From: Alphaproteobacteria bacterium | Lineage (GTDB): Bacteria; Pseudomonadota; Alphaproteobacteria; Sphingomonadales; Sphingomonadaceae | DNA length: 64,000 nucleotides | Assembly (NCBI GenBank): GCA_005883305.1 | Contig: VBAC01000001.1 | Coordinates: 2,108,001 to 2,172,000 of the forward strand | Direction: 5' to 3' | Shown: piece after piece, positions 26,210 to 35,226 of the stretch | Layout: every line of letters starts with the position of its first letter | Position numbering within the stretch: position 1 is the first letter of the stretch | Notes under the pieces: model-generated | Seen by the model: the letters and a program-made list of their open reading frames with translations, nothing else | Told to the model about the DNA's origin: nothing | Database searches by the model: none | Made by a program: the position numbers and the translations under genes

Positions 26210-26743
26210 TCAATCCTGTCCTTCTGTGTCTTCGATCTGTTCGATAGTGTCGGCACCGTCCGCGCTGAGCGGGGCGGTCGCCGCGATGAGCCTGTCGGTC
26301 AAGATCAGCTTGGCCGAATGAATGGAGTCGAGCGGCAGGCGGGTCTCGCCCGCGCCCGGAACGTCGATCAGCACGTCGTCGCCCGCGATGCCGAGCAACG
26401 CGCCCGAAAGCTGCTTCCTGCCGTTCACCTTCTCGGCCAGGCCGATCCGCGCCTCATGGCCCTTCCAGTCCTCATAGTCCTGGCGCCGGGTCAGTGGCCG
26501 GTCGATTCCGGGCGAGGAGACTTCGAGCCGATAATCCTCGGAGAGGTGCTCATGCCGCTCGGCGATGCGCCGGTGCAGTCGTTCGCAATCCTCGATCGTC
26601 AGCTGGCGCGTGTCGGGGCGCTCGGCCATGATCTGGATCGTCGGGTCGGACGTGCCACCGGTCATCTTGACGCGCACGAGCGCGAGCCCCTCGGCTTCCA
26701 CCTCGGGCGCAATCAACCGCGTCAATTCGGCGATGTCCGCCAT
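26210..26743 (-). CDS. rimP: ribosome maturation factor RimP
   Basis: 177 residues; needed for 30S subunit assembly. Conserved parts are LTRLIAPEVEAEGLALVRVK, the IEDCERLHRRI segment and YRLEVSSPGIDRPLTRRQDY, followed by the SH3-like C-terminal domain (GALLGIAGDDVLIDV). The ATG at 26743 heads the leftward unit rimP, nusA, rnpM, infB, rbfA. The promoter must lie in 26744-26912, where no clear consensus was found. Confidence 0.96.
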   Translation of the reverse strand: MADIAELTRLIAPEVEAEGLALVRVKMTGGTSDPTIQIMAERPDTRQLTIEDCERLHRRIAERHEHLSEDYRLEVSSPGIDRPLTRRQDYEDWKGHEARIGLAEKVNGRKQLSGALLGIAGDDVLIDVPGAGETRLPLDSIHSAKLILTDRLIAATAPLSADGADTIEQIEDTEGQD

Positions 26744-26912
26744 CCGATCTCCAAAACCAAAGCCTTCCCGCCGCCGGCCCCGTCTCCGGGACCGACCTCA
26801 ACGTCTGACGATGTCGAGAAAGGCAGGGGCTATATAGGAGGCAGTGGAGGGAGGGGCAAGCCGTATCGGCAAGCGGCTTCGGTGGGCATCGCAGCGCCCG
26901 CCGCCGATTTCG

Positions 26913-27590
26913 TTATCGTCTGGGCGCCGCCACGTTGACGGGGGAGCTGGCCTTCAGTTCCTCCAGTCCGCGAACGCTGGCGCGGGCCCAGTGGCGGAAG
27001 AGTTGCTCGAAGTCCGCCCGGTTGCTGACGCTGGTGCGCAGGGCCGCCATGTTGTCTCCGGCAAGGCGCTGATCAAAGGCGCGGCCGAGCAGCGCTCCGC
27101 TCAGCGAATCGCGCGCTTCGATCACCAGGGTCGCTTCGCCCGCCTCGACCGAATAGCTGCGCGTGCGGCCCGCGCTCATCTGGTCCGGCGCCGCGACGTA
27201 GAGGTTGAGGACGCCGGTCCTGAGCCGAAGCACGTCCGGACCTGGCTGGGTCACCACTTCGTAGCCGGCGTTGCGATAGGCGTCGGCGAAGATCTGGCCG
27301 AAGCCGGTGCGGAACTGATCGGCCGCGCGCTGGACGGCTTCGTCGCCGATACGGCGGCCTGTGCCGACCGTCCGGTTGTAGTTGCGCACGAAGTTGCGCC
27401 GGAATGCGACCTCGGTCGGATCGAGCATCACCTTCGTATAGGCGCGGAAGTCGACGTCGGGCAGCAGGTAGAGCACGTCGGCGCGTGCGCCCTCGATCTT
27501 CGTCAGCCCCTCTATCGTTTCCGGGTCCTGGGCCGCGAGGGGGGTCATTGCCAGCAGGCCGGCGGAGATGGAAAGCAGGAGGAGCTTCAT
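26913..27590 (-). CDS. exported DUF3313-like protein
   Basis: 225 residues with a signal peptide (MKLLLLSISAGLLAMTPLAAQ). The order VLYLLPDVDFRAYTKVMLDP, VAFRRNFVRNYNR, FADAYRNAGYEVVTQPGPDV, RLRTGVLNLYVAAPDQ and LVIEARDSLSGALLGR fits the DUF3313 family of periplasmic or lipoprotein-like proteins of unknown function. The ATG at 27590 follows GGAATG only weakly. It is divergent from the sugar dehydrogenase gene. Confidence 0.75.
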   Translation of the reverse strand: MKLLLLSISAGLLAMTPLAAQDPETIEGLTKIEGARADVLYLLPDVDFRAYTKVMLDPTEVAFRRNFVRNYNRTVGTGRRIGDEAVQRAADQFRTGFGQIFADAYRNAGYEVVTQPGPDVLRLRTGVLNLYVAAPDQMSAGRTRSYSVEAGEATLVIEARDSLSGALLGRAFDQRLAGDNMAALRTSVSNRADFEQLFRHWARASVRGLEELKASSPVNVAAPRR

Positions 27591-27764
27591 TCCACGGCTA
27601 TAGCGCCCCAAGCGCCGCCGCTCCCTAGGGGCTTTCCCCGGCTTGCGCAGCGAATCACCCCCAAGCGGTGGTGGCGCGGACGTGAAGCGAGCTTCGTCCG
27701 CTGGCATGGACTGCGCGATCCGGCCGCGTTGAATACGATAGCGCCCGAGGCTAGAGCTGCGCCC

Positions 27765-28886
27765 ATGTCCTTGCTTCGCCTCGCTTTCGTGCCGCTCCTT
27801 CTTGGCGCCTGCAGCAGTGGAGACGCCGTCGTCCAGGCGCAAACGGCGGACCGTCCTTTTCTCGTCGAGGACGTCGCCCGTTTCAACGAGCCGTGGGCGA
27901 TGACCTTCCTTCCCGACGGCTCGGCCCTGGTAACCGAGAGGCGCGGCCGATTGCTGCTGTGGCGCCGGGACCGCACGGCAATTGCGGTGGCCGGCGTTCC
28001 GGCGGTCTCCTACGGCGGCCAGGGCGGCCTCGGCGACGTCGTCCTTCATCCCGGCTTTGCGGCCAATCGCATCGTCTATCTGAGCTTCGTCGAGGCCGGC
28101 GAGAACGGAATCCGCGGCGCGGCCGTCGGCCGGGGGCGCCTCACGTTCGAGGGCGGCGAAGCGCGGCTCTACGGTTTCGCGGTGATCTGGCGCCAGCAGC
28201 CGAAGGTCGAGGGCGGCGGCCATTTCTCGCATCGCATCGCCTTCGGGCCGGACGGCCTGCTCTACATCAGCTCGGGCGAGCGGCAGAAATTCGATCCGGC
28301 GCAGGACATGGCCGCCAATCTCGGCAAGGTCGTGCGCCTCAACGACGACGGCAGCCCTGCCGCGGGCAATCCTTTCGCCGGCCGCGGCGGAGTCACCGAC
28401 CAGATCTGGACGCTTGGCCACCGCAACCTGCTCGGGTTGGCCTTCGCACCCGACGGCAACCTCTGGGAGGTCGAGATGGGGCCCCAAGGCGGCGACGAGC
28501 TCAACCTGATCCAGCGGGGACGCAATTACGGCTGGCCGCGCGCCTCCAACGGCAGCCATTACGACAATCGCGACATTCCCAATCACACCCCGGGCGACGG
28601 TTTCGAGCCGCCGAAAGTCTGGTGGAACCCGTCAATCTCCCCGTCGAGCCTGATGATCTACAGCGGCGCGATGTTCCCCGCGTGGCGCGGCGACGCGCTG
28701 ATCGGCGCGCTCTCGGGCGAGGCGCTGATCCGCGTCGACATCGACGGCACGAGCGCGCGCAAGGCCGATCAGTGGGCCATGGCCGCGCGCATCCGCGAGG
28801 TCGAGCAGGCGGCGGACGGCTCGGTCTACCTGTTGACCGACGGCGACAGCGGCGGGCGGATGCTGAGGCTGACACCGCGCCGGTGA
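27765..28886 (+). CDS. PQQ-dependent soluble aldose sugar dehydrogenase-like lipoprotein
   Basis: 373 residues of the glucose/sorbosone dehydrogenase beta-propeller family (YliI/Asd-like). Lipoprotein signal MSLLRLAFVPLLLGACSSG, then blades with FNEPWAMTFLPDGSALVTER, GQGGLGDVVLHPGFAANR, GGGHFSHRIAFGPDGLLYIS, GHRNLLGLAFAPDGNLWEVE and GPQGGDELNLIQRGRNYGWP. These contain the catalytic His (GGHFSHR) and PQQ-contacting residues of the family. It would oxidise sugars in the periplasm using PQQ. The ATG at 27765; no clear ribosome binding site. Confidence 0.9.
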   Translation: MSLLRLAFVPLLLGACSSGDAVVQAQTADRPFLVEDVARFNEPWAMTFLPDGSALVTERRGRLLLWRRDRTAIAVAGVPAVSYGGQGGLGDVVLHPGFAANRIVYLSFVEAGENGIRGAAVGRGRLTFEGGEARLYGFAVIWRQQPKVEGGGHFSHRIAFGPDGLLYISSGERQKFDPAQDMAANLGKVVRLNDDGSPAAGNPFAGRGGVTDQIWTLGHRNLLGLAFAPDGNLWEVEMGPQGGDELNLIQRGRNYGWPRASNGSHYDNRDIPNHTPGDGFEPPKVWWNPSISPSSLMIYSGAMFPAWRGDALIGALSGEALIRVDIDGTSARKADQWAMAARIREVEQAADGSVYLLTDGDSGGRMLRLTPRR

Positions 28887-28893
28887 AGCGCGC

Positions 28894-29319
28894 CTATTTC
28901 AGGCCGCGATAGGTAACCCAGGCGTAAGCGATCACGGCCGCGGCAAGCAAAAGCGAGATCAGCACCATCGCACGGCTCTTGCGGCCGCTGACGATCTGAT
29001 AAGTGCCGTTCGCCGCTGCGACCGCCCCGAAGGCGAGGATCGCCCAGAACAGCGTCAGCACCATTTGCGCCTGTTCCGGCTTGGCCTCGAAGGTCGATCC
29101 GTCGACCTCCTCCCCGGCGTGGAGAAGCGCTGGCGTCATGTTCCAGGTGATCGCGCCCATCAGGCCGAGCAGAAGCACGCCGCAGAGCAGCAGAAGGACG
29201 CCGCGCATGCGGATGTTCCGCGAGCTTCGCATCACCCACCCGCATCGGGGGCATTTCGCGACATTGCCTTCGGCCGTCGCATTGCAGACCGGTGACAGGC
29301 AGGTGCTGATGTCGGCCAT
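28894..29319 (-). CDS. zinc-ribbon membrane protein
   Basis: 141 residues. An N-terminal C4 zinc-ribbon-like motif (CLSPVC, then CPRCGWVM) is followed by three or four hydrophobic helices (about 38-62, 85-105 and 115-135). No family name recognised. The ATG at 29319 has GGAGGGGATC upstream. It converges with the sugar dehydrogenase gene, with only seven bases between stops. Confidence 0.7.
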   Translation of the reverse strand: MADISTCLSPVCNATAEGNVAKCPRCGWVMRSSRNIRMRGVLLLLCGVLLLGLMGAITWNMTPALLHAGEEVDGSTFEAKPEQAQMVLTLFWAILAFGAVAAANGTYQIVSGRKSRAMVLISLLLAAAVIAYAWVTYRGLK

Positions 29320-29344
29320 GATCCCCTCCGCTCCGAAGCGGAGG

Positions 29345-30055
29345 CTACACCCTTCGGTAGCGAAAATACCAGACCTCGCGGCCCTCGCGCCGGGCCTTGG
29401 CCTCGTAGCGGGTCTCGGGCCAGCCGCCCGGACGCGTCAGAAAATCCTTCGCGCTCTCAGCGAGCCATTCGAAGTCGCTGCGCCGGTTCATGATCATCAT
29501 CGCCCAGCGGCAATAAGTGCGGTCGTCGGTGCCGAGGCGGAATTCGCCGCCCGGTTCGAGCTTGGCGGCGATCAGGTCGAGCGGACCGTGATTGATCATG
29601 CGCCGCTTGGCGTGGCGCGCCTTGGGCCAGGGATCGGGGTGGAGCAGGTAGACGAAGCGCAGCGAGGCGTCGGGCACTCTCTCCAACACTTCGAGCGCGT
29701 CGCCCATGTGCAGCCGTACATTGCCAAGCGCCTTGTCGCGAATGTGCATCAAGGCGCCGGCGACGCCGTTGAGGAAGGGCTCCGCGCCGATGAAGCCGTG
29801 ATCGGGAAGCAGGTCGGCGCGATAGGCGAGATGCTCGCCCGCGCCGAAGCCGATTTCGAAGTGCAGAGGGCGGGCATCGCCGAACAGGGTCCGGGAGTCG
29901 AGCGGGCCTTCCTCCGGCACGCTGAGCCGGGGCAGCAGGCGCTCGACCAAGTCGCTCTGGCCGGCGCGCAGCGGCCGTCCCTTGGAGCGGCCGTAGAGGC
30001 GGCGGATGGCAGCGGGATCGTTCATAATGCGGGGCCTGCTATCCTGCTTTGACAC
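29345..30055 (-). CDS. trmB: tRNA (guanine(46)-N7)-methyltransferase
   Basis: 236 residues; SAM-dependent methylation of G46 in the variable loop of tRNA. The family signature is present: HFEIGFGAGEHLAYRA (SAM loop), FIGAEPFLNGVAG, the LLHPDPWPKARHAKRRM motif and the TDDRTYCRWAMMIM end. Start: GTG at 30055 gives an N-terminus of family-like length; the ATG at 30025 (MNDPAAIRRLYGR) is a plausible alternative. Confidence 0.94.
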   Translation of the reverse strand: MSKQDSRPRIMNDPAAIRRLYGRSKGRPLRAGQSDLVERLLPRLSVPEEGPLDSRTLFGDARPLHFEIGFGAGEHLAYRADLLPDHGFIGAEPFLNGVAGALMHIRDKALGNVRLHMGDALEVLERVPDASLRFVYLLHPDPWPKARHAKRRMINHGPLDLIAAKLEPGGEFRLGTDDRTYCRWAMMIMNRRSDFEWLAESAKDFLTRPGGWPETRYEAKARREGREVWYFRYRRV

Positions 30056-30084
30056 GAGTCAGCAAGCGACACATCGACGTCCCG

Positions 30085-30125
30085 TTTGCATTTTCATATG
30101 AAACATGCTCATATAAAAATGCAAA
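30085..30125. promoter_or_regulatory. 17-bp inverted repeat before an orphan gene
   Basis: TTTGCATTTTCATATGA (30085-30101) and TCATATAAAAATGCAAA (30109-30125) are inverted repeats with one mismatch in 17, spacer 7. It ends just before the AAGGAG ribosome binding site of the gene at 30137. Position and symmetry suggest an operator for a dimeric repressor or a structured 5' leader. Confidence 0.7.
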
Positions 30126-30136
30126 GGAGAAGCCAG

Positions 30137-30631
30137 ATGAAGATAGTTCAGCTTGAATGCGAGGACGGGAAGCACATTGAGATTTTGGAAGCCGTGAAGG
30201 GCTTGAGCCGAAACGCTAAGGTATTTCAGATTGAAAAGGTGCCCGACTTGCCAAGCGCAGAAAGGGAGTTCGAGGACCGCGCTCAAGCGATCGCAAAATG
30301 GATCAGGCCGCGCTCGAACCAGCCTATGCGCCTCGAAACACTTGAGTTCGTTTTGAACGGGGGTAACACGTGGTTCGATCAGAATGGTGAGTCTGATCCG
30401 GCGTTACGCAATGCGACCGGCGCACTTTCAAAAGCGCTGCGCAAGTTTGCTCCCTGGCAGGAGTCGCCCTTGGAGATCCTCTGCGATAGGCAGCGAGTGA
30501 TGGTGTCAAACGGTCCTTTCAAGGGTCGTTATCAAGGCACTCGCTATTCGCCGACGCCTCTCGGGAGGCGTGTTCGGGACATCCTGACGGAGTGGGGTGT
30601 GCTCCGGCACCGAGCGAAGGCCAAAAAGTAG
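30137..30631 (+). CDS. hypothetical protein, likely acquired
   Basis: 164 residues, no family recognised. MKIVQLECEDGKHIEILEAV starts the protein; it is mixed alpha/beta with a basic C-terminus (RHRAKAKK) and the segment SPTPLGRRVRDILTEWGVL, which could be a helix-turn-helix-like end. Codon usage is visibly less GC-biased than its neighbours trmB and matB, suggesting transfer. The ATG at 30137 has AAGGAGAAGCCAG upstream, and a long inverted repeat lies just before it. Confidence 0.65.
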   Translation: MKIVQLECEDGKHIEILEAVKGLSRNAKVFQIEKVPDLPSAEREFEDRAQAIAKWIRPRSNQPMRLETLEFVLNGGNTWFDQNGESDPALRNATGALSKALRKFAPWQESPLEILCDRQRVMVSNGPFKGRYQGTRYSPTPLGRRVRDILTEWGVLRHRAKAKK

Positions 30632-30633
30632 AG

Positions 30634-32037
30634 TCAGGGACTTCCGAACAGGCCCTTGTGCGCCTCGCGCAACGCCGCCTTTTGAACCTTGCCCATCGCG
30701 TTCCTAGGCAGCGCGTCAGCGAAGAGAATATGGCGGGGCCGCTTGAAGCGGGCGAGATCGGCGATTCCGGCGAGGATCGCAGCTTCGTCGAGCGAAGGGT
30801 CCGTCCGGGTCACCACCGCGACGACCGCTTCGCCGAGATCGGGATGGGGCACGCCGATCACCGCGCTTTCGCCGACGCCGGCAAGCGCGTCGATCGCCAG
30901 CTCGATCTCCTTGGGATAGATATTGAGCCCGCCGGCGATGATCAGATCCTTGGCGCGGCCGACGATCGAGACTCGCCCGTCCTGCGCCATCGTCGCCATG
31001 TCGCCGGTGACGAACCAGCCGCCCGGCCGCATCTCCTCGGCCGTCGTCTCCGGCTGGCGCCAATAGCCCCTGAACAGATTGGGGCCGCGTATCTGAAGCA
31101 CCTCATCGACGATGCGCGCCTCGACGCCCGGGAGAGGATAGCCTACCGTGCCGGGAATGCGCTCGCCTTCATAGGGGTTGGAGCAGATCATCCCGGCCTC
31201 GGTCATGCCGTAGCGTTCGAGAATGCGGTGGCCGGTCCGCGTTTCGAATTCGCGGAAGGTCGCATCGAGCAGGGGCGCCGAACCGCTGACGAACAGGCGC
31301 ATGTTCGCCGCGGCCTCCCGGGTCAGGAGCGGACTGGCGAGCAGCCGCGTGTAGAAGGTGGGGACGCCCATCAGGATCGTGGCGCGGGCCATGTCGTCGA
31401 TCACCGCGTCGGACTCGAAGGCCGAGTGCCAGAGCATCGCCGAGCCGTTGAGCAGCGCGCCATGAAGCGCCACGAACAGGCCGTGGACGTGATAGATGGG
31501 AAGCGCGTGGATCAGCACGTCGCCCGCCTGCCAACGCCAGGCATCCTTCAGCACCAGAGCGTTCGACGCGAGATTGTCGTGGGAGAGCATCGCCCCCTTG
31601 GAGCGCCCGGTCGTTCCCGAGGTGTAGAGGATCGCCGCGAGGTCGTCCGGTCCGCGCGGGACCGTCTCGAATTCGGCGGCCTCGCCTTCGAGATCGTCAA
31701 GGGCGCGGTGGCCGGACGCGAAGACCAAAGCCGGTTCGGAGTCCTCGACGAACCAAGCCAACTCGACGGCTGTATAGGCGGTGTTGAGCGGGACGTAGAC
31801 CAGCCCGGCCTTGAGGCTGGCCAGATAGAGCAGGGCGCTTTCGACCGACTTTTCCGCCTGGACGAGGATTCGCTCCCCGGGCCGAGCGCCAAGCCGAGCC
31901 AGCGCCGCGGCATAGCCGCCGACCGCACGGTCCAGCTCGGCATAGGTCAGCCGAATCCGGTCGCCTTCGATGAAGGCCGGCCTGTCCCCCGCCGCCTCGG
32001 CGGCCGCGGAAAACAGGCCGTAGAGATTCCCGGTCAG
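30634..32037 (-). CDS. matB: malonyl-CoA synthetase-like acyl-CoA ligase, apparent CTG start
   Basis: 467 residues of the AMP-forming adenylate family. P-loop-like [76 protein letters not shown], and the C-terminal [16 protein letters not shown] with the catalytic Lys closely follow malonyl-CoA synthetases (MatB). The reading frame stays open and family-like ([19 protein letters not shown]) up to CTG at 32037, whose last two bases overlap the metK stop (CTGA, in place of ATGA). No ATG, GTG or TTG exists in frame before 31761, which would delete about 92 conserved residues. A CTG start is therefore inferred. Confidence 0.85.
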   Translation of the reverse strand: MTGNLYGLFSAAAEAAGDRPAFIEGDRIRLTYAELDRAVGGYAAALARLGARPGERILVQAEKSVESALLYLASLKAGLVYVPLNTAYTAVELAWFVEDSEPALVFASGHRALDDLEGEAAEFETVPRGPDDLAAILYTSGTTGRSKGAMLSHDNLASNALVLKDAWRWQAGDVLIHALPIYHVHGLFVALHGALLNGSAMLWHSAFESDAVIDDMARATILMGVPTFYTRLLASPLLTREAAANMRLFVSGSAPLLDATFREFETRTGHRILERYGMTEAGMICSNPYEGERIPGTVGYPLPGVEARIVDEVLQIRGPNLFRGYWRQPETTAEEMRPGGWFVTGDMATMAQDGRVSIVGRAKDLIIAGGLNIYPKEIELAIDALAGVGESAVIGVPHPDLGEAVVAVVTRTDPSLDEAAILAGIADLARFKRPRHILFADALPRNAMGKVQKAALREAHKGLFGSP

Positions 32038-33236
32038 ACCGCCGCCTTCAGCCGATCGACCAGGTCGGTCTTCTCCCAGCTGAACAGATCGCCTTCGGCC
32101 TTGCGCCCGAAATGGCCGTAGGCCGCGGTCTTCTGGTAGATCGGCTTGTTGAGCCCGAGATGGGTGCGGATGCCCTTGGGCGTCAAGCGGACCAAGGTCG
32201 GCAGCACGGCCTCCAGCTTCTCCGCGGTGGCGCCGTTGAGCTCGGTGCCGTGAAGATCGACGTAAAGCGACAGCGGCTCGGCCACTCCGATCGCGTAGCT
32301 GAGCTGGATCGTGCAGCGCTTGGCGAGGCCCGCGGCGACGACGTTCTTGGCGAGGTAGCGGGTAACGTAGGCGGCCGAGCGGTCCACCTTGGTCGGATCC
32401 TTGCCGCTGAACGCGCCCCCGCCGTGCGGCGCCGCGCCGCCATAGGTGTCGACGATGATCTTGCGCCCGGTGAGGCCCGCGTCGCCGTCCGGCCCGCCGA
32501 TCTCGAAGCTGCCGGTCGGATTGATATGATACTGGGTGTCGTTCGAGAGCAAGTCGGCCGGGATGACGTCTGCGACGACGCCTTTCACATAGGCGTGGAG
32601 CTCGGCCTCCTTGTCGCCCTGGTCGTAGCCCTTGGCGTGCTGGGTCGAGACGACCACCACGGTGGCGGCGACCGGCTTGCCGCCCTCGAACTTCAGGGTC
32701 ACCTGGCTCTTGGCGTCGGGCTCCAGGAACGGGGCCGCGCCCGAATGGCGGTCGGCGGCCATGCGCTCGAGGATCTTGTGGCTGTAATAGAGCGTGGCCG
32801 GCATCAGGTCCGGAGTCTCGTCGCAGGCGAAGCCGAACATGATCCCCTGATCGCCGGCGCCCTCGTCCTTGTTGCCCTTCTCGTCGACGCCCTGCGCGAT
32901 ATGCTCCGACTGGCCGTGGAGGTTGTTCTCGAAGCGGAAGCTCTCCCAGTGGAAGCCCGATTGCTCGTAGCCGATCCGCTTGACCGTCGCTCGGACGGTC
33001 CGCTCGATCTCCTCCTCGGCGCCGGGAGCCCAGCGATCGTTCTCGTAGACGCCCTTGCAGCGGATCTCGCCGGCCAGCACGACGAGCTGGGTCGTGGTCA
33101 GAGTCTCGCAGGCGATGCGCGCCTCGGGATCCTTGGACAGGAACAGATCGACGATGGCGTCGGAAATCTGGTCGCTGACCTTGTCGGGATGGCCCTCGGA
33201 CACCGATTCGGACGTGAAGAGATAATTGCTGCGCAT
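32034..33236 (-). CDS. metK: S-adenosylmethionine synthetase
   Basis: 400 residues; forms SAM from methionine and [22 protein letters not shown] holds the ATP and Mg2+ ligands, [12 protein letters not shown] is signature 1, and [19 protein letters not shown] is the P-loop-like signature 2. A 16-bp palindrome about 38 bases upstream is a likely operator. The ATG at 33236 has GAAGGACC upstream. matB follows with a four-base overlap. Confidence 0.98.
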   Translation of the reverse strand: MRSNYLFTSESVSEGHPDKVSDQISDAIVDLFLSKDPEARIACETLTTTQLVVLAGEIRCKGVYENDRWAPGAEEEIERTVRATVKRIGYEQSGFHWESFRFENNLHGQSEHIAQGVDEKGNKDEGAGDQGIMFGFACDETPDLMPATLYYSHKILERMAADRHSGAAPFLEPDAKSQVTLKFEGGKPVAATVVVVSTQHAKGYDQGDKEAELHAYVKGVVADVIPADLLSNDTQYHINPTGSFEIGGPDGDAGLTGRKIIVDTYGGAAPHGGGAFSGKDPTKVDRSAAYVTRYLAKNVVAAGLAKRCTIQLSYAIGVAEPLSLYVDLHGTELNGATAEKLEAVLPTLVRLTPKGIRTHLGLNKPIYQKTAAYGHFGRKAEGDLFSWEKTDLVDRLKAAV

Positions 33237-33273
33237 TGCTGGGCTCGGTCCTTCGTGAAGGGGAATTGCGGAT

Positions 33274-33289
33274 ATAAAGATATCTTTAT
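33274..33289. promoter_or_regulatory. palindromic operator upstream of metK
   Basis: ATAAAGATATCTTTAT is a perfect 16-bp palindrome between metK and lnt. It resembles the AT-rich palindromes bound by ArsR-type regulators of the SAM/SAH cycle (SahR/SamR) in proteobacteria; that identification is from memory of the motif type and is an inference. Confidence 0.6.
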
Positions 33290-33301
33290 GTGCGGTGCGC
33301 G

Positions 33302-34792
33302 CTAGCGCCTTTTGCGCTCCACTGCAATCGCCGCTGCGACGAGCAGCAGAGCGAAAGCAAAGCAGAGGAGGTTGCCGAACCGCGCGAACGGCGTCGGGGG
33401 CGCGGCCAGCGGCAGGCGCGCGTCGATCGCGCCCGCCTGGCCGAGTGCGAGGCTGTGGAGGAGGCGCCCCTGCGCGTCGATCACGGCGGAAATGCCGGTC
33501 GGCGTCGCCCGGAGCACCGGCAGCCCCTCCTCGATCGCTCTGAGGCGCGCCTGGGCGAGGTGCTGGGGCGGGCCCCAGGCGCCGAACCAGGCATCGTTCG
33601 ACGGATTGAAGATGAAGTCCGGCCGGTGTGCCTGATCGACGACGTTTCCGGAGAAGATCATTTCATAGCAGATTTGGATTCCAGCGCGGCCGAAGACGCC
33701 GAGATCGAGCGTGCGCGGCCCCGGGCCGTCGCGGAAATCGAGATCGCCCGGGGCAAGCCGCGACAGCCCGATCGCCGAGAGGATCGGCCGCATCGGCAAA
33801 TATTCGCCATAGGGAACGAGGTGCGCCTTGTCGTAGCGCCCGCGCAGCTCGCTGCCGGGAGTCAACACGTAGAGGCTGTTATAGGCCGCCGCCGCATGGC
33901 CGTCCGGCCCGAAGACCGGCTCGACTCCGCCGAGCAGCAGCAGGTCGCGCGGACCGAGCAGCGCGGCGAGGCGCTGTCGCGCGCCCGGTTCGACGGAGAG
34001 GAAATCGGGAGTCGCCGCTTCCGGCCAGAGCAGCAGCCGCGGCTCGGGGCCGGGGCGGCCCGAAAGGCTCGCCTGCCGCCGGAAATTTTCCTCCTCGTAG
34101 CCCGGCTCCCACTTGTTCTGCTGGCCGATATTGGGCTGAACGATTCGGATCGCCGCGCCGCGCTCGCCCGACGGCGCTGCGTTCAGCGCCCAGGCGAGGC
34201 CGGAGCCGGCGAAGATCGCGAGGACCAGCCAGCAGGCCGCCTTCTTGCCGCCGAGATTGCCCAGCGCGAGGCGCAGCGCGCCCGCCGCGAGAACCGCCAC
34301 GGCGGAAAGGCCGTAGGTTCCGATCATCGGCGCCAGCCAGGATGCGCCGGTGGGAAGAAGGGCGACTCCGACCGGATTCCAGGCGAAGCCGGTGAACAAG
34401 GTGCCGCGCAGCCATTCGGTGACGATCCAGGCCGCGGCGAGGACTAGGACCAGCTTGGGCGCGCTCCCTCTTCCCCAACGCCAGGCGAGGCCGGCCGCCG
34501 CCGCGGGATAGACGGCGAGGTAGAGCGAGAGCAGCACCACCGCGAGCCAGCCGAGCCAGGCCGGCATCGCCGCCTGATAGGTGAAGGCGGTGGCGATCCA
34601 GTTGAGCCCCAGCGCGAACTGCCCGGCTCCGAACCACCATCCCCGCGCGAGCGCGGAGCGCAGCGAGGGCGCCTCGCCGACCAGCCAGAGAAAGGCGGCG
34701 AAGGCGGCGAGCGTCAGCGGCCACAGGCCCAGCGGAGCGAAGCCGAGCGCCGAGACGAGGCCCGCGAGGAGGGAGAGCAGAAGGGCCTTCAT
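33302..34792 (-). CDS. lnt: apolipoprotein N-acyltransferase
   Basis: 496 residues; adds the third acyl chain to lipoproteins in the inner membrane. About seven transmembrane helices in residues 1-205, then the periplasmic nitrilase domain with catalytic triad E258 ([10 protein letters not shown]), K322 ([15 protein letters not shown]) and C375 (IQICYEMIF), and a last TM helix. The ATG at 34792. It precedes metK on the minus strand. Several lipoproteins encoded in this window would be its clients. Confidence 0.96.
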   Translation of the reverse strand: MKALLLSLLAGLVSALGFAPLGLWPLTLAAFAAFLWLVGEAPSLRSALARGWWFGAGQFALGLNWIATAFTYQAAMPAWLGWLAVVLLSLYLAVYPAAAAGLAWRWGRGSAPKLVLVLAAAWIVTEWLRGTLFTGFAWNPVGVALLPTGASWLAPMIGTYGLSAVAVLAAGALRLALGNLGGKKAACWLVLAIFAGSGLAWALNAAPSGERGAAIRIVQPNIGQQNKWEPGYEEENFRRQASLSGRPGPEPRLLLWPEAATPDFLSVEPGARQRLAALLGPRDLLLLGGVEPVFGPDGHAAAAYNSLYVLTPGSELRGRYDKAHLVPYGEYLPMRPILSAIGLSRLAPGDLDFRDGPGPRTLDLGVFGRAGIQICYEMIFSGNVVDQAHRPDFIFNPSNDAWFGAWGPPQHLAQARLRAIEEGLPVLRATPTGISAVIDAQGRLLHSLALGQAGAIDARLPLAAPPTPFARFGNLLCFAFALLLVAAAIAVERKRR

Positions 34793-35060
34793 TTTCGCGG
34801 CGCTACCGAGGCGCCGCCGGGACCGTCAAGCGCGCTCGCGGACGGAGAATAAGTTGAGGAAGTTGAGGCTTGCCAACAGTCGGTTACGGGCCGGGCCGAA
34901 GCAGGGCCGCCCGCGGGGCGCACGGCCGCGGAAACGGGGGCCAAGCCCAGCGACAAGCAGGCGGGCGATTCGAGCGGGGAGTTCATCCGGCAGGATAGAA
35001 CATAAGCGGTATGCTGTAGGGAAGGCTTTTTTGAGGTGCCGCGTTCGAATCATTCTCTCG
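34793..35060. other. intergenic region, no gene supported
   Basis: The gap of about 430 bases between lnt and the kinase gene. Short open frames exist on both strands (for example 34826-35065 minus) but lack ribosome binding sites and family features. No tRNA or known RNA fold was recognised in this GC-rich part; the right part (35061-35134) is a dispersed repeat. Confidence 0.55.
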
Positions 35061-35134
35061 CTCATCCTTGAGGAGGGACTGAGCCTGTCCTTCGATACGC
35101 GTCTTCGACAAGCTCAGCCGCTACTCAGGATGAG
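35061..35134. repeat. dispersed palindromic repeat (CTCATCCTGAGGAG type), copy 1
   Basis: Arms CTCATCCTTGAGGAGGGACT and, complementary, CTACTCAGGATGAGG; the inside contains TTCGACAAGCTCAGC. A close relative with CTCATCCTGAGGAGGACC and TTTCGACAAGCTCAACGG is at 62545-62638. Confidence 0.8.
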
Positions 35135-35226
35135 GACATGGTTGATGTGGCGCTCTTGCTCCAACCATTGACCGCCGCCAGCGCCGGCGGCTAACGGCGC
35201 GCTTTCCCCGAAAGCCGGAGCCGTTC

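Noticed and set aside
24576-26321. 581-codon plus-strand frame
   Set aside because: Antisense shadow of nusA and rimP with no family features.
33237-33273. SAM riboswitch upstream of metK
   Set aside because: The leader is only about 37 bases up to the palindrome and shows no SAM-II, SAM-V or SAM/SAH-like pseudoknot elements; a protein operator explains it better.
34826-35065. Minus-strand frame in the lnt-kinase gap
   Set aside because: No ribosome binding site, low-complexity Arg/Pro-rich translation, and it overlaps the edge of a dispersed repeat.
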